Shown here: one piece after another, positions 22,907-35,800 of the stretch
Position numbering within the stretch: the first letter of the stretch is position 1
Layout: each line of letters begins with the position of its first letter
Assembly: GCA_036346395.1 (NCBI GenBank)
Contig: CM070599.1
Location: 27,891,232 to 27,955,231 of the forward strand
DNA length: 64,000 nucleotides
DNA from: Hsuehochloa calcarea
Taxonomy: Eukaryota > Streptophyta > Magnoliopsida > Poales > Poaceae
Direction: 5' to 3'
Position numbers and translations under genes: made by a program
Notes under the pieces: generated by a model
What the model was told of the DNA's origin: nothing
The model's input: only the letters and a program-made list of their open reading frames with translations
Database searches by the model: none

Positions 22907-25579
22907 CTACAATCTGAATGCAAAAGTACTACTACAGGTTTCTGCGCGGGGCATTACACTGCAAGCAGATATGCTCCCACATCCACAAACCAGTCCACCA
23001 TTCGCCTTGTCCGTGGCCTCAGCTGCGCCTCCTCCATCGCTTCTCTGCGTAAAAAGGATCATAATAACACTGACTAATCCTAGTCATATTCAGAATGCAA
23101 AGTGATACCGGATCTCACCTTGTAAAAATCCACGGCGATGAAGTTCGCCCATCTGTCAGCTGACAGGCTGTGGCAAGTGTTGAGCATGTCCAATAGCTGC
23201 GCCGAGTTGTCCTTGCAAGCAGCCGGGAAATTCGGAATGTCCCTGAAGTAGTTCATCAGAACCAGCGACCTCGACAGGTCGTTCATGGCGGCAGACTCGG
23301 CGCGCTTGGGGCACGACCCCTTCACCATCCCTTTGGTCCCATCTGCAGGCGTTCCAAAGATGCATCGTCAAAATTTCCTTATATGCAATCCACTGGCATA
23401 TGTATGCTGTTGACCGATGATCGTATTTCGACGTACACTGGTTCTCGACGACGTATCGCCACTCGTACGCGATGCCCTCGGTGGCCTCCTTGGCCGACTT
23501 GGAGGTGAACACGAGCAGCCGGTGGTTGTCGCGGACCATGTCGCTGAGCAGCGGCCAGTCGCCGCCGTTCTTGGGCATGCGCCACACCGGGAACAGGTAC
23601 TTTGCCAGGCCAGACGCGTTGAACACCCTTGTAAGCCCCATCGGCGACTCGACGTAGTCCTCGATGAAGATGGTGATCACCTCCGAGGGGTTCCTCGTGA
23701 GGAACACCTCGATCTCCCGGAGCACAGCGATCGCCGGTACCTGCTAGAGCTTAGACCAGTGTTTAATTCGTGTCCATCGGATCGATCGGAGTTGGTTCGT
23801 GATGCGGGATGGCGGGTGCTTACGAATGCGGTGAAGTTTTGGCAGACGCCGCGGAAGGAGTGGCAGAGCCATATGTCGTTCCGGAAGTCGTACATGTCCA
23901 GCATCAGCCCCCTCACGCCGTTCTGTTGCAGGAAAACGCGCCCGATCGAGTTTTGACTCAAAATGAAGCTGATTTTAGCAGTTGATTGATGAACTGAAGA
24001 ACGGATAAGAACTCATGCATGACGAAAGTGTGTGCGTGTGTGTGTTTATGTGTGGGACAATCGAAGGGCACTCTTCATCCTGACCATACTGTTCGCTGTT
24101 CAGAATGGAACGAATGATTTCCAGGGGATCATGGATTCACGGTAAAGCGACGAAATAATGACGCTTGGTGTAAACTTCTAATACCGAGATGATTGAAGTC
24201 AAGTGACATGTCAACCGAAGTTGCACACACTGACACGCAGAGACATAAAACTAGTCGGACAGGTTATATGACGATTGCCTGCCATGTGTGCGGCCGTGCC
24301 GTGCCCACGCTTCAAGCAAGCAAGCGCGCGGGGCGCGGCCGTGCACGCAACGCAAACCCACCCGGGAGTGAAATTCGGGCTGCGTTGACTCATGGACGGG
24401 CCTCGCGACATCTGTTGCGTCCGGGGACACCCAACGGCACGCGTACAAGCTAAGTAGTACTGCACCTTAAACGCATAATTCATGGCCATAACGAACCAAA
24501 CTAAAATCTGGCATAGCTAAAACTTGACAAAGCTTAAGTATGGCAAAATGAATATTATTTAGATTGTGGTCAAACCAAATTTTAGTGAGTAATTTTTTCA
24601 CCATCGGATTGCATATGTGTGACATTAGATTTGGTTAGTATTATCATATTTTTATTGATATTACTAAATATTAATATCAAACCAAATGAAAGCTAAGTTT
24701 GATTAGCGTTACTAAAATTTAGTTTAATTAGCGTTGGGAACAAACAGGACCCTTGTTCCTCGTGCGCTACCGCGAAAGCAGCAGGATTTGAACTTGTGCG
24801 TTAAGATTCGCGCAAGCAGCGACCTCATCGCGAGGTGGAGGAGGGAGGAGCGCATTGCGCTTCGTGGCTGCGTGCGTGGCGCGCGACTGGCCCCACATGT
24901 CAGCCTGTCGAACGCGACGTGCGCAGGCGAGGCCGGGAGCTGCTGGAGAGAGGAAGGGGGCGAGGGGGGTTGGCGTTTCGTTGCACTCACGTTGAGCTGC
25001 TCGGTGATGGTGTCCTGCTGGTTCCACGGCGTGGTGATGGCCGTGCCCGTCTGCGAGCGCGCGCCCAGCCGCGCGAACGAGTTGTGCGTCGTCAGCCACG
25101 AGTACCGGTTGAACGGCAGCCCCCGCGCCTGTGCCCACAAGACAAGGTTAACCGCGCCGCGATTTCCCAACAATCCAGGTGCGTTTTGAGGAGAAACGCG
25201 CGGCGGAATCTCGCAGCGTTGAGCACGCGCGCACGCACCTTGGTCTGCGGGTCGACGGGGGCGACGCGGGTGCAGCGCAGGCGGACGTTGCCGTTGGCCA
25301 CGCACGTCTCGCAGTGCAGCCCCGCGTCGCAGTTCCGGTTCAGCGCGCACGTCTCCCCCACCTGCACGCGCGCAAGCAACAACAATTCTAGCGCCCGGCC
25401 GTTCCCGAGAACTCCACTCGAATTCTGAGTATGGCCCGCCGCAGCTAGCTCAGATAAGCTCGCGCACGTACCTTCCGAGCCGACACGACGGCGGGGGAGC
25501 ATAGCAAGACGGCGGCGGCGACGACGACGAGGAGAAGCACCAGCGCCGCCGCCGGCGACTCCTGCTGCTTCTTGGCCAT
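22907..25579 (-). CDS. PI-PLC X domain-containing protein, secreted, At5g67130-like
   Basis: Seven exons on the minus strand join in frame to 377 aa: 25472-25579, 25239-25361, 24991-25128, 23824-23922, 23437-23740, 23119-23342, 22907-23044. Residues 1-34 are a signal peptide with a strong Leu/Val/Ala core. A Cys-rich segment follows (37-66, CALNRNCDAGLHCETC). The PI-PLC X-like TIM-barrel part starts at about 78. Catalytic-type residues are visible: His92 in WLTTHNSF, the acidic LDMYDF at 131-136 and His144 in WLCHSF. The family lacks the Y and C2 domains of classical plant PLC and resembles bacterial PI-PLC; some plant members are GPI-anchored at the surface. Here the C-terminus ends soon after a Cys-rich CGCGSISAC with no hydrophobic GPI-type tail. 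The in vivo substrate is unknown. The 1068-bp third intron holds a MITE-like segment. Confidence 0.9.
24480..24752. mobile_element. Candidate MITE in intron 3 of the PI-PLC-like gene
   Basis: An AT-rich segment has partly inverted ends: AACCAAACTAAAATCTGGCAT.. on the left and ..ACTAAAATTTAGTTTAATTAG on the right, closing with GGGAACAAACAGGACCC, a closing word common in grass MITEs. No clean target duplication was found, so the boundaries are approximate. Confidence 0.45.
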
Positions 25580-26436
25580 CTTTCTTCTTGCTCGCCGCCT
25601 CCTGCTCTGCTCCCGCTTGGTTGGTGCCCCGCTCCTGGAGACGGCAAGGCGAGCTAAGCCAAGTGGTGGATGAAATTAGCGTCTGCGACTGCGACCGCGA
25701 TAATGGTTTGTGTGGCTTGTAAGGCCGGGTGTTTCTGTCGCGTCATCAGTCATGATTTGATTTTTTTGCGTTCTGCTGCCTTAAAAGAAAAGGATTTCGC
25801 TATAGTGCTTCCATCGAATTGTCTTAGGATGGGTTACCTATGGGTAATCGCTATATATTTGTTAACACGTGACAGATAATAATGTACTAGCCCGAGGGAC
25901 GTGTCAGGTCCAAACTATGCCGTGAGCTGTCCATTCAAAATAAGACAATACGAATATTTCGCACATCTTGTCTTCCTGCACAAACGAACTTAAAAGAGAT
26001 TCTAAAAAAATGCAGGACTTAAAGAAAGTCTCAATAAAATACCTATGTTGGATATTCGTCGCGGTTCATGTTCTGTAGAATTTTTATGTGCCAGTCAAAT
26101 GTCACACAAAACACCTATACAAGGACTAAAAACAGCCACACCGAAAGTTTTGCAACGTGTATATACTTTAGTTTATTTGGTTCACTTGGGCATGTAATCC
26201 ACTTTCAAGTAGTAGTTAACTACAGACTCCTCTCAAAAAGAAAAGAAAAAAGTAGTCAACTACAGACATTCCTCGCAGGGTGGCAACCACCGTCATGTCA
26301 TTATAGTTTATGTACCATTCCAAAGTTAGTTGTGAGTTAACAAAATAATCATCATTCTAATGACCAAGTACATACATGCACAATCTTCTCTTAAACAAAG
26401 TACTGAAGAAGTACATGCACAGCCATGAGGTAGTTG
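25580..26436. other. Upstream flank of the PI-PLC-like gene
   Basis: This is the promoter side of the minus-strand PI-PLC-like gene. It has a short GC-rich leader (25580-25660), then AT-rich non-coding DNA. No clear TATA box or coding frame was identified. A CAACTACAGAC word is repeated near 26217 and 26257. Confidence 0.4.
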
Positions 26437-27129
26437 GCTGGTGTGACGACCCGCACCATTTGCATATTTCTTAACATAAAACATTTCCATTTCATTGCAT
26501 CAAAAAGATTTTACAACATTTGTTTTACAAGCATTTACAATATTTTTGGCAGTAAATAAATAAAACCCTAGTTCTTCTATTCTTGCCGTCTGTAGTAGCC
26601 GTCTTTTCGTCGCCTGGTTCTTTGAGCGTCTGCCCGTAGAGCCACCTCGCGATCCATTTTTCCTCGCTCGCAAGAAAACCCAAGAATCGATTAGTAATCA
26701 TAATCAAGAGTATTCCAGTGAGCAGTAGTATATAAAGGTTAGAGCATAGAAAGTGGCCGTCAGATTTCCCGAAGTGCAGTAGAGTATCCGGAGTACCCTG
26801 AGTAGTCGGTCCCTTAGCAATCAAGATCCCCAGACCAACCGGAGTCAGTCGGCCCCTTGATCGCCAAGATATCCAGACCACCCAAGATCCTTCGACATCT
26901 GTCACTTCTGTGGGTCTCATCATCCGGCATTATCAAAACCCAAACACCCACGTTTTGCATTGGCCAAAACCACAAAGGCGAACCCTCAGTGCATACCCCC
27001 GGTAACCACACCCTCAGCCAAAGCATCACCGAGTGTAGCACCTTTCCATTCACATCATTGCTAATCCGTCCCCCTTTAGCCGAGCCCATGCAAGCCGACC
27101 ATCAAAATATCAAGCACAGGAGGCCAGCA

Positions 27130-27540
27130 TGCACCGAAGTGCAGCTCACCTGGCCGAGCCCAAACCCCAGCAACATTACAAATGCATCTCCCCTGGCAGC
27201 AGCAATGCATTCCTCCCCAGCAAATGCATAGCCACACCAGCAACACAACGAAGCACCAGCAGCATAGCCACAGCAAATACATTCCCCCCAGCAGCCAGCC
27301 AGAACCAGCCAGCCCCTGCATTCATCTCCCCCAGTATAGCCAGTCAGCAACAACAAATGCATTCCCCCTTCCAGAAGCCAGCAGAAATACCTCCCCCAGC
27401 TAGCACCACCAGCACAAATGCATCTCCCCCAGCATAGCCAGCCAGCAAGCACAAATGCATCTCCCAGTCTGGACCCCTGCATTCATCTCCCCAATGAGAT
27501 AACACACCAACAAAGCCCGGCACCATATGCATTCTTCCCC
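27130..27540 (+). repeat. Recurring AAATGCAT(C/T)(C/T)CCCC motif inside the LTR
   Basis: Words of the type AAATGCATCTCCCC, AATGCATTCCTCCCC and AAATGCATAG recur about every 25-60 bp, separated by CAG-rich spacers. The same run is in the other LTR (33570-33930). ATGCAT is the core of the RY-type element and is self-complementary. Whether it has any regulatory meaning is not shown. Confidence 0.6.
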
Positions 27541-28199
27541 TGGAGCCATTCTCCTTCCCAGATACACAAAGCAAGCAAAGCATCACAAAGACAGCAACAC
27601 AACCACAAGCCAAGCCAACACAAGTCCTCCATTCCAATCCATTCCACAACCCAGAGGCGAGGCAAGAAGGAGGTTCTAGAAGAAGCAAGCAGCAGCAGCC
27701 TGTGGGAGGAGGAGCCCGGCGCAATGACGGAGGAACCACTGTGCCGGCCCAAAGACACCGAGCACCATCAACCAGGAGCCAGGAGAAGAGAAGGGAGAGC
27801 ACCAGCACAAAGCCAGCACTGCCATCCCTTCTCCCCAACCTAGATCCATCACAAGGTAAACCCTAGCACAAATCAATCGGCTTCAATCATCATCCATTCA
27901 CATCACGAGTTCCAAATAGCATCAACACGATTTCAATCCTTTCCATCTCGAGCGAGGGTAGGAGTAGAGTAGGGTTAGGGGAATAGTGTTACCTAGGGTT
28001 CGAAAGAGGCGGCCGGGCCGAGCCGAGGGCGCGTGACCAGAGCCGAGCTGCACTGACAGGGCGGAGCCAAAGCCAGAGAGGCAAGCGACCAGCGTGTGGC
28101 CGGAGCCGCGGGTCGAGGGAGCAGGAGGCACCGGGTGGAGCGGTCGAGGCTGCGCTCGAGGGACCCGGGGCGTAGGCGATCGGAGGCGATGGCGGCGGG

Positions 28200-28380
28200 G
28201 TTCGAGAGAGAGAGAGAGAGGGAGGCGAGAGAGGGAGAATCGGAGTGAGGAGAGCGCGAGAGAGGAGAGGGAGAGTGCGAGGATTAGGGGCGGCGGTGGA
28301 AGGCGTTGGCCGAAAGAGAGAGAGGGAGTGAGGGAGGCGGCGCCGGGTGAGACCGAGAAGAGAGGGAGAAGGGGGTGAGA
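28200..28380 (+). repeat. GA-rich purine tract in the 5' LTR
   Basis: The plus strand is almost entirely G and A with runs of GAGAGAGAGAGAGAG. The counterpart in the 3' LTR is at about 34575-34745. It is a simple-sequence feature of this family. Confidence 0.75.
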
Positions 28381-30102
28381 GCCGGCCGGGTAGGGGAATA
28401 GAAAAAGGGGAGGGTAGTTAGGTAAATTAGTAGGTTAGTTAGGGTTTTGAATAGAAGGGAGGGTAGTTAGGTAATTTGGTAATTAGGGTTAGGGTTTTTA
28501 GGTAATTTAGTAATTAGGTTAATAAGGGTTTTGGGTGATTAGTTAGGATAATTAGCATTTTTTTGTAGGTTAATTATGTTTTGAAATAGATTAGGGTTAA
28601 TAGAATAGTTAACATAGGATTTTTAGAGAGAACTGCTAACTGAGTCGGATTTCGGGAAAAATATTTGTAAGTTAAAAATTGGCTAACCAGTAGGAATCGC
28701 ATTAGCAGTTTATTATCTGAATATCACCAAAAATCACTAAATATTTCTCGGTATTCTATGTGTATTACCGCGTTGCTTCAGAGGACGAGCTCCAGCCGAC
28801 AGGCGTAACTGATCCAGGACTCATCAACACCGACCTCTACTACTATTACTACGAAGGCAAGCGATCCTTTGAACATAAATATAGTTATGTTAAATGTAAA
28901 CCGTATATTGCTCTATCATATATGTACTGCATCAAAATTATTTCTCAAAAACAATTTGGATTGAGATGATGAGAAAGATAAGAAGAATGAAAATGAGAAT
29001 GAGATGAGAATTACTATGTGGGTAAAGGGGGCCTTGATAGAGAAAAGAGATGATGATGATGATGATGATGATGAGGTGGGACCCTTTACCTACAGCTATA
29101 ATATAAGGACTAACAAAACTCTTACTCGGTCAGATGCCGTAAATTCAGTGCCAACCATTTCCCCGTTTCGGCGGGCAGAAAATGCTACCTGTTTACGTAA
29201 TTGCGTTCTCCACAACGGGAATGTTGGACACGGAGGATAGCCGGTCCAAGGTGGAGTGTTGGGCTCGGAGGATAGCCGCCCCAACCAACATTGTTGGAAC
29301 TCGATGGAGGACTGGGTGCGCTCAGGACACCGACGGAAAACAATGGGTGGAGACTTAATCACGTAACCTGGAAAGCGTCGTAGACTGAACTTGAAGTCGC
29401 ATCAAAGGAAATGCGATGGACCTAGCTCATAAAGAGTTCAGGATAGCTATGGGTAAAGTGGCGCAAGCTCTTGTGATGCTATACAAATCATGAATTCATG
29501 CGGTCTCTTGGATTGGAGTCTACGGGAACCGCTAGGGGTCTTTCTTCTTTCCGAGTGACTAGTAGTATTTTCAGAATTAAAATTGCCACTTAATGTTTTA
29601 ATGATTTATTTTCAGAATGAGATGATTTTAGAATTTGTGATAAAGACTTGAGATCAGTCATGCAGTGCATTGTTTGCTATTAATGCTTCTTTGAGTACTA
29701 CATACTCAACCTTGTTAGTATTCTCCTTTGTTAGATCCTAGTCCGTGGGAGCTATCCCGAGTGGGACGAAGGAATTGCAGTACCAATCTGTGAGGAGGAG
29801 AAGGCACCGTGGCGAGGACTGAGCGAGATGGAAGCCATCTTTGACTCGTGGGGCGAGTAGGAGGCGGTAGTTGAGCGAGACTCGAGGCGGAAGCTCCCTT
29901 TTGTATCGTGTAATAGCTTTAGTAAGAACCCTAGTCTCATGTGGCTACTATGTAATAAAGATGTACATTTCTATTTTATTGTTCACTGCGCAACTCGATA
30001 AAATGGCTTGCTATTCGTTGGAGCGGTGTTCTCAAGGCGGGCGAATAGTAATCCGTATGCCTAAGTGTGATTACCCCGGGGTAATGACACGGGCGTCCTG
30101 AG

Positions 30103-30115
30103 TGGTATCGAGCAA
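30103..30115 (+). other. Primer-binding site, initiator Met-tRNA type
   Basis: TGGTATCGAGCAA lies directly after the 5' LTR and matches the usual plant Met-tRNA primer site TGGTATCAGAGC with one base missing. This position and sequence mark the LTR/internal boundary. Confidence 0.75.
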
Positions 30116-31015
30116 TAAGACCAAGCCACGCTAATAAAATAGAAACTGTAGCAATACCTTAAGTATGCCATTCTTGCTTGCTATATTGCACTAAATATTT
30201 TATTAATCCTTGCCTTCATTTCAATTTCGATTCCAAACCGCCCTCTTTCAAAAAAATATATTATGTTGAAAAGCTTACCTCTTCTTAAAAGTGACATTCC
30301 CGCTAACATTAGAACCATTTTTAAGTTAGTTCTTCTTTCGAGAAAGTGCGGGAAGCGCGTTGTTGTCATAGGATCGGTGTGGTTGTCTTTTGTGAGTAGA
30401 TGGTTAGATTCCAACTCAACCTAGGATAGAAAATATAGGCTGTGGGTGCAGTACCATAAGGTTTAGAGCCTAGTGCCTGGACTAGAGGCATGGAGTAGAA
30501 CTCTGGTATGGACATGCTTTTCCAAATTTTGGACAAGTCTGGACCATACTCTTTAGCTTCTTTACCTCTTCTTCTATATCAAAGTGTCTTGTCTCTTACG
30601 CACATCGATTTCGGGACGAGTGGTTCGTGGCACTCGGCGTGTAGCTCTGGCGTACCAGAGCGAAATCACAGGCGTACTCGAGAATGAACCACGGCGATCC
30701 CAAATATGTGATTTGGGTGGACTCGAGCGGATCTCGGCGTGCACAGGCGCGTGGATCGTGGTAGCATAGGTTCGCACTCGAGGCAAGCTCGGCGATCCCA
30801 AACACTGTGGATTTGGGCGGTCTTGAAGCGGGATCTCAAGCGTGAGTGAGCACGAAAGACTCAGCTAGTATAGGATTTGGATCTTTTTGCATCTCATTGT
30901 TTCTTGATTGTTATTTGATTACATGTGCATGTCATAATCCAACTCACCCGCGGTTAACCTCCTGCCAGATAAGTGTAACACCTTTATCTCTACCCCAACA
31001 GTTGTTAAGGAATAT

Positions 31016-32418
31016 GGAAGGTCAAGGAAGTCAAGATCGTGCATTGAAATTGAGCCTGGGACTCTGCCACATGGGCGATCCACACGAGAATCCAAGAATA
31101 AACCCGGTGAGTCGACACCGATCAACCTCCATCTACTACCATTCCAGGAACCAGTCAACAGCCACCCACCATAGCAACAGATCCCCTAGGCATCATGGCT
31201 GATGTACTCATATTCCTAGAGAACTCTAGAAAAGAAGCCCAGGAGAACCAAAACCGTTTCATGGAAGCTCTATTAACTCGAGTAGCACCTACCACCTCTC
31301 AACCAGTCCGTGGGGTTAGTCTGGGTGATTTTCTCCAAACTCACCCTACCACTTTTGCTAAAGCTCTTGATCCACTTTGGACGCGAGTGATTGGTTGTTG
31401 GAAATAGAGAAGAAGTTGGATCTGATGGGATGCTCGGATGTGGAGAAAGTGCGGTATGCTTCACACGGTGACCGGACCAAAGACTACACGGTGGCTTAAC
31501 TACAACCGCAGCAAGTGTCGGTGAGCAACCCATCACTTGGTGAATTCAAGATACGCTTCACCGAAACACATGTGCCTCTTTGGAAGAATGGAATTGAAGA
31601 AAGCGGGAATTTAGAGCTCTAACTCAAGGCGGGAAAAAGATGATGGAATATTTGAGTCAGTTCAATGATCTTTCCCGCTACGCTCGGTGATGTCGACACC
31701 GAGGAGAAAAAAATAGAAATTCTGGATGGAATGCATCCATATCTGAAAATGCTCCTATCCATCCACAAAATCATCAATTCCAAGATCAAGTCAGTCCAGA
31801 GCCATAATTGCGAGAATGAATACTCCAACCTCACGAGAAGAGCGAAGGAAGAAGGCCAAAACCGATCACCACTCTTCATCTGCTCCTAGACGTCAATCTC
31901 TTGTGTCTCAGCAACCGCCACCAAGATATGGACCACCTCAGCAGCGACCCTTCAACCCACCTTTGCAGTCCCTAGTAACCCAGCAGCAACCAGTACCCCT
32001 AGCAATTAAATGTGGGAAGTATAGAGGAAACCACCTGACAAAGGATTGTCTGAAGAATACAGGTGCATGCTTCAATTGTGGACAGTTTGGACATCGTAAA
32101 ATTGATTGTCCCAATCCCCGGAGGACATTTGGAACCCCACCACAACCAGCATTTAGGCCAAGACCACCTGCTCCAGCACCACCACAACTCACCTACATGA
32201 AGCAGACTGAAGACAACCAACTCGTCACAAAGGAAGCTGGAAAAGGAGAACCGGCACACCTATCACCCATGATTGCCAAACAGGTTGGAGAAGCATCAGG
32301 TGTAATAACGGGTACGTTATTACTTCCACTCTCCCCGGGTATTATTCTTTTAAATGTTGGAAGAACCCACTCCTTTTTATCTTCTGAATCACTAGTGAAG
32401 AAATTTTGCAAATTCTGA
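31016..32418 (+). pseudogene. Retrotransposon gag with zinc knuckle and start of protease, broken
   Basis: Pieces in different frames follow the order of a gypsy gag: FAKALDPLWTRV (about 31354-31390), then further matrix/capsid-like pieces, then a nucleocapsid part. The nucleocapsid has a degenerate first knuckle (CGKYRGNHLTKDC) and an intact CX2CX4HX4C knuckle CFNCGQFGHRKIDC at about 32070-32111. A protease-like stretch follows, where the active-site DSG position reads NVG. At least five frame changes separate the pieces. The product would package element RNA if intact; as read it cannot be made. Some frame breaks could be sequence errors (see findings). Confidence 0.8.
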
Positions 32419-32821
32419 ATTTTTGGAAAAATCCCTGGTAGTGAACCCACTGATTGGAATAGTCATCTGCTCTCCAAATAAGTATAGATGGCGTATTCCA
32501 GCAAGCTACCACCAAAAAGTCAGTCAGGACCCAACCCTAGTACCTCAATATTTGAACCTAGAGGGAACCATTTGAGGTGACCCTCACCTTTCTACACACA
32601 AATCTCGACCCTTCTCTACAAGACGTTCAACATTCAAAGGACCCACGTGAAGACTCTGGCTACAAAAACCCGTCAGTTAAAGAACCAGAAGATCTGTCCA
32701 AGAGGAAATACAGTGGAAGGACCACCCCGTCAGCGAAGCTTCGTGAAAAAGGAAAAAGTACTACGTGAGCCTAGCCAAAAACACCCCTCCGCAGTGATTG
32801 CAATTTCGGGGACGAAATTTT

Positions 32822-32837
32822 TCCAAGGGGGGAAGGA
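32822..32837 (+). other. Polypurine tract
   Basis: CCAAGGGGGGAAGGA lies directly before the TGTGACGACC start of the 3' LTR, the expected position and composition of a plus-strand primer. Confidence 0.8.
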
Positions 32838-35800
32838 TGTGACGACCCGCACCATTTGCATATTTCTTAACATAAAACATTTCCATTTCATTGCATCAAA
32901 AAGATTTTACAACATTTGTTTTACAAGCATTTACAATATTTTTGGCAGTAAATAAATAAAACCCTAGTTCTTCTATTCTTGCCGTCTGTAGTAGCCGTCT
33001 TTTCGTCGCCTGGTTCTTTGAGCGTCTGCCCGTAGAGCCACCTCGCGATCCATTTTTCCTCGCTCGCAAGAAAACCAGCAATCGATTAGTAATCATAATC
33101 AAGAGTATTCCAGTGAGCAGTAGTATATAAAGGTTAGAGCATAGAAAGTGGCCGTCAGATTTCCCGAAGTGCAGTAGAGTATCCGGAGTACCCTGAGTAG
33201 TCGGTCCCTTAGCAATCAAGATCCCCAGACCAACCGGAGTCAGTCGGCCCCTTGATCGCCAAGATATCCAGACCACCCAAGATCCTTCGACATCTGTCAC
33301 TTCTGTGGGTCTCATCATCCGGCATTATCAAAACCCAAACACCCACGTTTTGCATTGGCCAAAACCACAAAGGCGAACCCTCAGTGCATACCCCCGGTAA
33401 CCACACCCTCAGCCAAAGCATCACCGAGTGTAGCACCTTTCCATTCACATCATTGCTAATCCGTCCCCCTTTAGCCGAGCCCATGCAAGCCGACCATCAA
33501 AATATCAAGCACAGGAGGCCAGCATGCACCGAAGTGCAGCTCACCTGGCCGAGCCCAAACCCCAGCAACATTACAAATGCATCTCCCCTGGCAGCAGCAA
33601 TGCATTCCTCCCCAGCAAATGCATAGCCACACCAGCAACACAACGAAGCACCAAAGCGACATAGCCACGACAAATACATTCCCAATGACCCGGCCAGAAC
33701 CGGCCAACCGCATTCATCTCCCCCAGTATAGCCAGTCAGCAACAACAAATGCATTCCCCCTTCCAGAAGCCAGCAGAAATACCTCCCCATTAGCACCACG
33801 GCACAAATGCATCTCCCCAAAGATAGCCAAACCCGGCAAGCACAAATGCATCTCCCAGTCTGACCATTGCATTCATCTCCCCAAAGACATAACCACAAAG
33901 AAGCAAAGACCATATGCATTCTTCCCCTGGAGCCATTCTCCTTCCCAGATACACAAAGCAAGCAAAGCATCACAAAGACAGCAACACAACCACAAGCCAA
34001 GCCAACACAAGTCCTCCATTCCAATCCATTCCACAACCAAGCAGAGGCGAGAAAGAAGGAGGTTCGGTAGAAGAAGAAGCAGCAGCGACGAGGAGGAGGA
34101 GCCCAGGCAATGACAGAGGAACCACTGTGCCGGCCCAAAGACTGCCGAGCACCATCAACCAGAGCCGGAGAAGAGAAGGAGAGCAGCAAGACAAAGCCAA
34201 GATCGCCATCCCTTCTCCCCAACCTAGATCCATCACAAGGTAAACCCTAGCACAAATCAATCGGCTTCAATCATCATCCATTCACATCACCAGGTTCCAA
34301 ATAGCATCAACACAGATTTCAATCCTTTCCATCTCAGAGCAGTAGGGTAGGAGTAGAGTAGGGTTAGGGAATAGTGTTACCTAGGGTTCGATGGCGGGCC
34401 GCCGAGCCGAGGGCGCTGACAGAGCCGAGCAGCACAGGGCGGGCCGGCCGAGAGACGAAGGCGACCAGTGATGTGGCCGGAGCCATGGTCGAGGGAGCAG
34501 GAGGCACGGGTGGAGCCGGTCGAGGCTGCGCTCGAGGCCGAGGCGATAGCGATCGGGGCGATGGCGGCGAGGTTTCGAGAGAGAGAGAGAGGGAGAGAGG
34601 GAGGCGAGAGAGGAGAATCGGCGGTGAGGAGGCGAGAGAGAGAGAGGAGAGTCGAGGATTAGGGGCGGCGGTGGGCGTTGGCGAAAGAGAGAGAGGGAGT
34701 GAGGAGGCGGGCGGTGAGACCGAGAAGAGAGGAGAAGGGGGTGAGAGCCGTAGGGTAGGGGAATAGAAAAAGGGAGGGTAGTTAGGTAAATTAGTAGGTT
34801 AGTTAGGGTTTTGAATAGAAGGAGGTAGTTAGGTAATTTGGTAATTAGGGTTAGGGTTTTTAGGTAATTTAGTAATTAGGTTAATAAGGGTTTTGGGTGA
34901 TTAGTTAGGATAATTAGCATTTTTTGTAGGTTAATTATGTTTTGAAATAGATTAGGGTTAATAGAATAGTTAACATAGGATTTTTAGAGAGAACCGCTAA
35001 CTGAGTCGGATTTCGGGAAAAATATTTGTAAGTTAAAAATTGGCTAACCAGTAGGAATCGCATTAGCAGTTTATTATCTGAATATCACCAAAAATCACTA
35101 AATATTTCTCGGTATTCTATGTGTATTACCGCGTTGCTTCAGAGGACGAGCTCCAAATGACAAAGGTGAATCGATCGAGACTCATCAACACCGACCTCTA
35201 CTACTATTACTACGAAGGCAAGCGATCCTTTGAACATAAATATAGTTATGTTAAATGTAAACCGTATATTGCTCTATCATATATGTACTGCATCAAAATT
35301 ATTTCTCAAAAACAATTTGGATTGAGATGATGAGAAAGATAAGAAGAATGAAAATGAGAATGAGATGAGAATTACTATGTGGGTAAAGGGGGCCTTGATA
35401 GAGAAAAGAGATGATGATGATGATGATGATGATGAGGTGGGACCCTTTACCTACTGACTATAATATAAGGACTAACAAAACTCTTACTCGGTCGGATGTC
35501 AGTAAATTGATGCCAACCATTTCCCGTTTGTGGCGAGAAAATGCTACTGTTTACGTAATTGCGTTCTCCTAGCGGGAATGTTGGACACGGAGGATAGCGG
35601 TCCAAGGTGGAGTGTTGGGCTCGGAGGATAGCCGCCCCAACCAACATTGTTGGAACTCGATGGAGGGCTGAGTGCGCTCGGGACACCGACGGAAAACAAT
35701 GGGTGGAGACTTAATCACGTAACACGGAAAGCGTCGTATTACGAACTTGAAGTCGCATCAAAGGAAATGCGATGGACCTAGCTCATAAAGAGTTCGGGAT

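Larger units (their letters stand above)
26442..30101 (+). repeat. 5' LTR of the gag-only retrotransposon
   Basis: It is about 3660 bp long, starts TGTGACGACC, and ends near GGGCGTCCTGA where the other LTR has GGGGCGTCACA, so its last few bases look altered. It contains an AATGCAT-rich block (about 27130-27540), a GA-rich purine block (about 28200-28380), an ATGATG microsatellite (about 29051-29073), and a TATATAAAGG word at about 26729. It is matched along its length by 32838-36457. Confidence 0.9.

Noticed and set aside
27344..27843. Frames of 140-165 codons on both strands in the 5' LTR, repeated in the 3' LTR
   Set aside because: Cys/Trp/Gly- or Gln/Pro-rich translations of the CAG- and ATGCAT-rich repeat; not conserved in frame between the two LTRs.
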